Assembly (NCBI RefSeq): GCF_000092205.1 | Contig: NC_014216.1 | Location: forward strand, 3,033,764-3,097,763 | Length of the DNA: 64,000 nt | Reading direction: 5' to 3' | From: Desulfurivibrio alkaliphilus AHT 2 | Lineage (GTDB): Bacteria; Desulfobacterota; Desulfobulbia; Desulfobulbales; Desulfurivibrionaceae | Part shown: piece by piece, positions 60,059-64,000 of the stretch | How the letters are laid out: each line of letters opens with the position of its first letter | Position numbering within the stretch: position 1 is the stretch's first letter | Notes under the pieces: generated by a model | Seen by the model: the letters and a program-made list of their open reading frames with translations, nothing else | Database searches by the model: none | Told to the model about the DNA's origin: nothing | Position numbers and translations under genes: made by a program

Positions 60059-60743
60059 CAAGAAAGCCGTGGTAACCATCGATGGGCCTTCCGGGGCGGG
60101 GAAAAGCACCATCAGCCGTAGGCTGGCGGCACGACTGGATTATACCTACCTGGACACCGGGGCCATGTACCGGGCGGTGGGGTTGCACGTGCGGCGGCGG
60201 GCGGTTGATGCCGAGGATGCCGAGGCCCTGGAAGCCTGCCTGGAAGAACTGGCCATCGAGCTGCTGCCCGCCGGCGATGATGATGTTTTGGTGTTGCTCA
60301 ACGGCGAGGATGTCTCCGGGATCGTCCGCAGTGCCGAGATGGGGCTGGTTGCCTCGCAAATATCCGCCTACCCCCAAGTGCGTCGCAAGCTCACCGAACT
60401 GCAGCGCCGGCTGGCCGCCACCGGGGGCCTGGTGGCCGAAGGTCGCGATATGGGGACGGTGGTCTTTCCCGATGCCCTGCACAAGTTCTACCTGGATGCC
60501 GCACCCGAGGAGCGGGCCCGGCGCCGTTGTGAACAGTTGCGGCAACGGGGCGAGAACCCGGAGCCCAAAGAGATTCTGGAGCAGATCATCAAGCGTGACC
60601 ATGACGATGCCAGCCGGGCGTTGGCGCCCCTGCGGCCGGCCGATGACGCTGTCATTGTCGACTCATCGCAAATGCCTTTGGAGGCGGTGGTGGAATTCAT
60701 GCTGGCCAACATCAAAGGATTTGCTATGCTGGGGGAAAACTGA
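60048..60743 (+). CDS. cmk: Cytidylate kinase
   Basis: 231 residues. The start at ATG 60048 (MAADKKAVVTIDGPSGAGKSTISRRLAARL) lies in the end of hisC. P-loop DGPSGAGKST, LDTGAMYRA, GRDMGTVVFPDA and the KRDHDDASRALAPLRPADDAVIVDSS ending match bacterial CMP kinase, which phosphorylates CMP and dCMP. In many bacteria it is followed by rpsA; here it is not. Confidence 0.94.
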   Translation: MAADKKAVVTIDGPSGAGKSTISRRLAARLDYTYLDTGAMYRAVGLHVRRRAVDAEDAEALEACLEELAIELLPAGDDDVLVLLNGEDVSGIVRSAEMGLVASQISAYPQVRRKLTELQRRLAATGGLVAEGRDMGTVVFPDALHKFYLDAAPEERARRRCEQLRQRGENPEPKEILEQIIKRDHDDASRALAPLRPADDAVIVDSSQMPLEAVVEFMLANIKGFAMLGEN

Positions 60744-60782
60744 TCTGCACGCGTAAGCGTTCAGCAGCGAAGGAGGACCGTC

Positions 60783-61133
60783 ATGGCAGCGGAAAAAGAG
60801 AGAGCGGTTAAGCGGCGCAATATTATTTTTCAGTTGCCTGTTTATGACGAGGAGAGCGGCGAACTGCTGGGTCATCTGGTGGATATTACCGCCAGCGGCT
60901 TGAGGCTGGTGAGCGCTAAGCCCATTCCTGCTGAGCGCCTGTTTAAGCTGCGGATGGAGTTGCCGGAGGATTATTTTGTGCCCCGCGACCTGCGGCTTAA
61001 GGCTCGCAGCCGCTGGACCCGGCCCGATGTCAACCCGGAGCTTTCCACCACAGGTTTTACCCTGGAGGAGATGACCGGGGAGGCCGAAGACGTGGTGGCC
61101 CGGCTGGTGAGCCTGCACGCCTTCAACGATTGA
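60783..61133 (+). CDS. PilZ-domain protein
   Basis: 116 residues. The first PilZ motif is reduced to KRRN (about 10-13), and the second is DITASGLRL (D/N-x-S-x-x-G). The core strands follow (LFKLRMELPEDYF, LRLKARSRWTRPDVNPELSTTGF). It probably binds cyclic di-GMP, linking with the HD-GYP regulator upstream. The GAAGGAGG ribosome site follows directly after a short copy of the palindromic repeat end at 60752-60766. Confidence 0.82.
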   Translation: MAAEKERAVKRRNIIFQLPVYDEESGELLGHLVDITASGLRLVSAKPIPAERLFKLRMELPEDYFVPRDLRLKARSRWTRPDVNPELSTTGFTLEEMTGEAEDVVARLVSLHAFND

Positions 61134-61166
61134 GAATTGTTAAGCTAACCATGTTTTAATCGTAAT

Positions 61167-61232
61167 CGAACATCCGTGCCGCAGATTAAGCTGCGCCTGG
61201 CTGATTGCCCGAAGGTGCGGCACGGCTGTTCG
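61167..61232. repeat. Long palindrome between convergent genes
   Basis: CGAACATCCGTGCCGCA (61167-61183) pairs with TGCGGCACGGCTGTTCG (ending 61232), 16 of 17 positions. The loop of about 32 bases contains CTGCGCCTGGCTGATTGCCCGAA, related to the palindromic repeat family at 53.8 kb. It sits between the PilZ and nikO 3' ends and could serve as a two-way terminator. Confidence 0.7.
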
Positions 61233-61233
61233 G

Positions 61234-61989
61234 TTAACGGTGATGTTGGTTGTGGTGCGGCACCAGCGAGTGGGGTTTCTCCTGGCCGTGGTTCCGCATC
61301 AGCTCTTCATCGGCCATGATGGTCGCCGGCGGTCCGTCGGCAATCAGCCGGCCGCCGTCCAGCAGCAGTACCCGGTCGCAGACCTCAAGAATCAGTTCCA
61401 GGTCGTGGGAGGCCAGCAAAAAGGTTTGCCGGCTTTGCCGCAGCAGGTTGATCAGTCGGCGCCGGGAACGGATGTCCAGGCTGGCGCTGGGCTCATCGTA
61501 AATTACCAGTTCCGGTTCCATGGCCATGGCGCCGGCAACGGCGACCAGTCTTTTCTCTCCTTCCGACAGATGATGCACCGGCCGCGGCGCCAAAGCCTCG
61601 GCCCCCACCGCCCGCAGGGCTTCCTGCACCCGCTGCTCAATAGCGGCGGCATCCAGCCCCAGATTTTGCGGCCCGAAAGCCACGTCTTCCCATACCGATG
61701 GGCAAAACAGTTGATCATCGGACTTCTGAAACACCAGGGCGATTTTCGGGTTGAAGGTGTTGGCCGGCAGGGGTTGGCCCCGAAAGAGGATCCGGCCGGT
61801 GTTGGGGCTCAAAAGACCGCAGGTGAGCAGAAAAAACGTGGTTTTGCCGGCTCCGTTGGGGCCGATCAGGCCCACCCGCTGGCCTGCTTCAATCTGCAGG
61901 TTCAACTCCCGGATGGCCCCGGCGTCTTCCGGCAGGGAGGGGTCAGAATAAGCGAAGCCGAGGTTGTCGATGGTCAGCAAGGTACTCAT
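61234..61989 (-). CDS. nikO: Nickel/cobalt ECF-type transporter ATPase
   Basis: 251 residues: Walker A GPNGAGKT (about 42-49), Q-loop LVFQKSDDQLFCPSVWEDVAFGPQNLG, signature LSEGEKRLVAVAGAMAM and Walker B LVIYDEPSASLD. FQKSDDQLF and LSEGEKR are typical of CbiO/NikO. It ends with a His/Gln-rich tail (HNQHHR). Works with NikQ and NikM. The adjacent nikR decides for nickel. Confidence 0.9.
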   Translation of the reverse strand: MSTLLTIDNLGFAYSDPSLPEDAGAIRELNLQIEAGQRVGLIGPNGAGKTTFFLLTCGLLSPNTGRILFRGQPLPANTFNPKIALVFQKSDDQLFCPSVWEDVAFGPQNLGLDAAAIEQRVQEALRAVGAEALAPRPVHHLSEGEKRLVAVAGAMAMEPELVIYDEPSASLDIRSRRRLINLLRQSRQTFLLASHDLELILEVCDRVLLLDGGRLIADGPPATIMADEELMRNHGQEKPHSLVPHHNQHHR

Positions 61990-62000
61990 GTTAACACCGG

Positions 62001-62744
62001 TTACATAAAGCTGAGCAGCACCAGCAGCAAGGCGGTGCCCAAGGTAAAGGCCAAAAGCAGAAAATCCAAAGCACCGGCCTGAAATTCGGGCGACCGACTG
62101 TTGCTGTGGCCGTAGCCCCGCAGGCGCATGGCCCGGTAAATCCAGTCGGCTCGCTCGTAACTGCGCAGCAGCAGGCTGCCGGTAAGCCAGGCGATGGTTT
62201 GCAGGTTACCAGCCCGCAGCCGGTTTTGCCAGCCCCGGCTGCGCATAACCGTGCGCATCTGGTGCAGGTCGTGGCGCAGCACCTGGAGGTAGCGCAAAGT
62301 CAGCAGGGCCATGTCCACCAGCACCCAGGGCAGGCCCAGGGCCCGCATGGCCTTCAGGGTGGTGGCCAGCGGGGTGGTGTTGAACACGACCAAGGCGCTG
62401 AGGATAATCCCCAGAAAACGGCCGCAGATGAGCAGGGCGGCGACCAGCCCCTCCTGGTAAAGGGTGACCGGTCCCCAACTGAGCCAGGGGGTCTCGCCGA
62501 CGGCCAAGGGCAGCCAGAGCAGCAGCAGCATGATCAGCAGGGAAGGGTAGCGCAAGCGCCGCAGGAGAAAACTCGGGGGCAGGCCGGAAAAGAAGGCCAG
62601 TACCAGGGGGATGGCCAGCACCAGGGGGAGCAGGGCGGGGTCGTTGATCGTGGCAATGGCCAGCACCAGGGCCAGCAGGCCAAGCAGTTTAAAGCGGGCA
62701 TCCCAGCGCTGCAGCAGGGCTTGGGTGGGGTTGAGGTTGCTCAT
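62001..62744 (-). CDS. nikQ: Nickel/cobalt ECF-type transporter transmembrane protein
   Basis: 247 residues, about five hydrophobic helices. WDARFKLLGLLALVLAIATI at the start, then ALRALGLPWVLVDMALLTLRYLQVLRHDLHQMRTVMRSRGW and GSLLLRSYERADWIYRAMRLRGYG, the two Ala-Arg-Gly-type coupling motifs that contact the ATPase. Overlaps nikM by 4 bases and precedes nikO by 11. Confidence 0.9.
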   Translation of the reverse strand: MSNLNPTQALLQRWDARFKLLGLLALVLAIATINDPALLPLVLAIPLVLAFFSGLPPSFLLRRLRYPSLLIMLLLLWLPLAVGETPWLSWGPVTLYQEGLVAALLICGRFLGIILSALVVFNTTPLATTLKAMRALGLPWVLVDMALLTLRYLQVLRHDLHQMRTVMRSRGWQNRLRAGNLQTIAWLTGSLLLRSYERADWIYRAMRLRGYGHSNSRSPEFQAGALDFLLLAFTLGTALLLVLLSFM

Positions 62745-63379
62745 ATGCCATTCAATATGGCTGGTTTTACTCTTTGCAGATAGGCCACCAGTAGCCCGGC
62801 GATAATCCCTTCCAGCACGATCAGGGGCAGGTGGGCGGCGGTGATGACCGCCAGAGCAGCCAGGGCGCTTTCCTGGCTGTAGGCCGCCGGCAGGCCCAGC
62901 AGCAGGGCGGCCATGAAGAGCAGCAGGGAGGCGGCCAGGGCGCCCGAGCCGGCCAGCAAACCCCGCCAGCCGGTTCGGGTTGGTCCAGCTTCCGGATCGC
63001 GCCGCCAGTGGAACAGGCGCCAGGCCAGCAAGGCCGGCAGCCCCAGGATCAGACTGTTGACTCCCAGCGAGGTCAGCCCGCCGTGGCCGAACATTACCGC
63101 CTGCAGGAATAGCCCGACCAGGATGGCCGGAAAGGCGAACCAGCCCAGCATCACCCCCAGCAGGCCGTTGAGCACCAGGTGCACGCCGGCCGGGGGGAGG
63201 GGCAGATGAATGAGGGAGGCGGCGAAAAAGGCGGCGGTGAGCAGGGCCGCCCGGGGAATCCGCTCCCGGGGGTCGCCTTGGCGTTTGATTTGGCGCAGGC
63301 TGTACCAGGTCATGGCGCCGGCGCCGGCAAAACCAGCGGCCACCACCGGCAACTGCAGAATTCCATCGGCGATATGCAT
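62741..63379 (-). CDS. nikM: Nickel/cobalt ECF-type substrate-binding membrane protein
   Basis: 212 residues beginning MHIADGIL, in which Met1 and His2 form the metal site of CbiM/NikM. The second His motif (LIHLPLPPAGVHLVLNGLLGVMLGW, His about 67) and VMFGHGGLTSLGVNSLILGLPAL are typical. No separate nikN/cbiN or nikL gene is present. Its start touches the nikR stop by one base, so nikRMQO forms one operon. Confidence 0.93.
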   Translation of the reverse strand: MHIADGILQLPVVAAGFAGAGAMTWYSLRQIKRQGDPRERIPRAALLTAAFFAASLIHLPLPPAGVHLVLNGLLGVMLGWFAFPAILVGLFLQAVMFGHGGLTSLGVNSLILGLPALLAWRLFHWRRDPEAGPTRTGWRGLLAGSGALAASLLLFMAALLLGLPAAYSQESALAALAVITAAHLPLIVLEGIIAGLLVAYLQRVKPAILNGI

Positions 63380-63786
63380 TAGAAACTTTTGCCGGTACTG
63401 CTCATGGCCAGATGGCCGTCCTTGACCCCCCGGAGCGCGATCAGCCGGTCGGCCAGTTGCCGCACCGCGCTGGCCTGCCCCCGGACAATCAGGATCTCCA
63501 GGCAGTTGTCGTGATCCATGTGTACGTGGGTGGTGGAGGTGATCATTTGGTGGTGGTCATGCTGGATATCGTTGATCCGCTCCAGGATCTGAAACTGGTG
63601 ATGATCGTAAACCAGGCTGATAACCCCGATCACTTCCTTGTCTTCGCCCCATTCTTCCTGCACGAATTCCCGCCGGATCAGATCGCGGATGGCTTCGGAA
63701 CGGTTGGTGTATTGCCGCCGTTTGATAAATTCGTCAAAATCGGCCAATAGGCCATCTTCCAGGGAGACGGAGAATCTTTTCAGCAT
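63379..63786 (-). CDS. nikR: Nickel-responsive regulator
   Basis: 135 residues from the ATG ending 63786 (MLKRFSVSLEDGLLADFDEFIKRRQYTNRSEAIRDLIRREFV), a ribbon-helix-helix domain. The C-terminal ACT-like domain has the nickel ligands HHQMITSTTHVHMDHDNCLEIL (His, His-x-His and Cys, about 75-96). It represses nickel uptake when nickel is sufficient. First gene of the operon, preceded by a consensus-like promoter carrying a half operator. Confidence 0.95.
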   Translation of the reverse strand: MLKRFSVSLEDGLLADFDEFIKRRQYTNRSEAIRDLIRREFVQEEWGEDKEVIGVISLVYDHHQFQILERINDIQHDHHQMITSTTHVHMDHDNCLEILIVRGQASAVRQLADRLIALRGVKDGHLAMSSTGKSF

Positions 63787-63811
63787 TTTGGTAGCACCTT
63801 TTGTTGTTCTT

Positions 63812-63851
63812 GTGTTACGAGTCATAAAGCAGAATTTACAAGGCTTGTCAA
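63812..63851 (-). promoter_or_regulatory. nikR promoter with a NikR half-site
   Basis: On the minus strand: TTGACA (63851-63846), 17-base spacer, TTTATG (63828-63823), then GTAACAC (63818-63812). GTAACAC is one half of the NikR operator reported for Desulfobacterota (GTGTTAC, spacer of 13-14, GTAACAC; from memory). The other half is not recognisable. Confidence 0.6.
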
Positions 63852-63904
63852 GGAGAGAAAAAGATTTTTCGGCCTGGATTTTGATCTGCTTGGAAACACG
63901 CAGG

Positions 63905-63965
63905 AAGCCTGTTGAAAAAGAGAAAACAAGAGAAAATAAGAGAAAATGAGAGCTATAGAGAGAGA
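63905..63965. repeat. Low-complexity AG-rich stretch
   Basis: Several imperfect repeats of AGAGAAAA (for example 63921-63950), purine-rich on the + strand. No gene is seen from 63852 to the window end. Confidence 0.5.
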
Positions 63966-64000
63966 AACTGCTTGTTTAGAGTTTCGTTAATTGCTGTGTT

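Noticed and set aside
58721..60112. 463-codon minus-strand open frame opposite hisC and gatA
   Set aside because: It is antisense to hisC and the gatA end, whose proteins are unmistakable; long antisense frames are common in GC-rich genes.
1..64000. CRISPR arrays, tRNA, rRNA and intact mobile elements
   Set aside because: No regularly spaced repeats, tRNA cloverleaf signatures such as GGTTCGAATCC, rRNA-like stretches or complete transposase/integrase genes were seen by eye; a program such as tRNAscan-SE would be decisive.

Overview
The window is 64 kb of high-GC bacterial chromosome. It looks like an anaerobic sulfur-cycle member of the Desulfobacterota, most likely a Desulfobulbales or Desulfurivibrio-like lineage. 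That placement is inference from gene content: a selenocysteine formate dehydrogenase beside a tungstate transporter, an HdrA/MvhD electron-transfer pair, a NikMQO/NikR nickel system, a YeeE sulfur transporter, a sulfide:quinone-oxidoreductase-like flavoprotein, DsrE-like, rhodanese and NosL-like proteins, and a LysR protein of the selenium-metabolism type. No rRNA, tRNA, CRISPR array, intact insertion sequence or prophage was seen.

Layout. 0-3.8 kb: cobU, a hypothetical gene, a lipoamide-dehydrogenase-like flavoprotein, and DUF305, zinc-ribbon regulator and DUF2798 genes. 3.8-11.7 kb: a long + strand series with DUF523/DUF1722, a SagB-type nitroreductase, then DUF2177, DUF1295, a COG2907-type flavoprotein and a DUF1365::cyclopropane-synthase fusion, which looks like a lipid-modification operon, followed by a DUF2867 nucleotide-sugar-epimerase-like gene. 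11.7-12.8 kb: decayed sequence (transposase remnant, small membrane-protein remnant) around a Blc-type lipocalin. 12.8-15.8 kb: YeeE transporter, and a DUF432/MscS pair. 15.8-16.7 kb: a rearranged patch with a hesB relic, a phnE tail and a toxin-antitoxin (TA) pair. 16.8-24.6 kb: tungstate transporter tupCBA, a TunR-like regulator, and a 1326-residue flavin-linked formate dehydrogenase whose reading frame runs through a UGA codon with a SECIS-like hairpin. 25.2-29.6 kb: a zinc-uptake island (zur, znuB, znuC, znuA, His-rich porin) with two Zur-box-like sites. 29.9-33.5 kb: a PhnDCE-type transporter. 33.5-35.4 kb: a second, almost identical TA pair, another PIN/AbrB pair and intact hesB. 35.5-39.1 kb: mvhD and a double-flavin HdrA. 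39.7-43.0 kb: pstSCAB. 43-46 kb: NMN adenylyltransferase-like, apgM and PHP genes. 46.5-53.0 kb: a sulfur/selenium group including an unusual TVP38-membrane::Fe-S/CCG fusion. 53.1-61.1 kb: housekeeping genes (rnhA, HDAC-like, HD-GYP regulator, gatCA, hisC, cmk, PilZ) with a family of palindromic intergenic repeats. 61.2-63.8 kb: nikO, nikQ, nikM and nikR.

How it fits together. Formate dehydrogenase, tungstate import, the HdrA/MvhD pair and nickel import (for hydrogenase) form a plausible formate/hydrogen/electron-bifurcation theme, with selenium supply implied by the Sec codon. Two genome-architecture signals stand out. First, the patches at 15.7-16.7 kb and 33.5-35.2 kb carry the same blocks in circularly permuted order, as if a circular copy holding the TA cassette had been inserted. 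Second, a 95-bp repeat of the tungstate-regulator promoter and 5' end flanks the formate dehydrogenase gene, which lacks the start of its N-terminal [2Fe-2S] domain and begins just after a 23-codon stub of the regulator.
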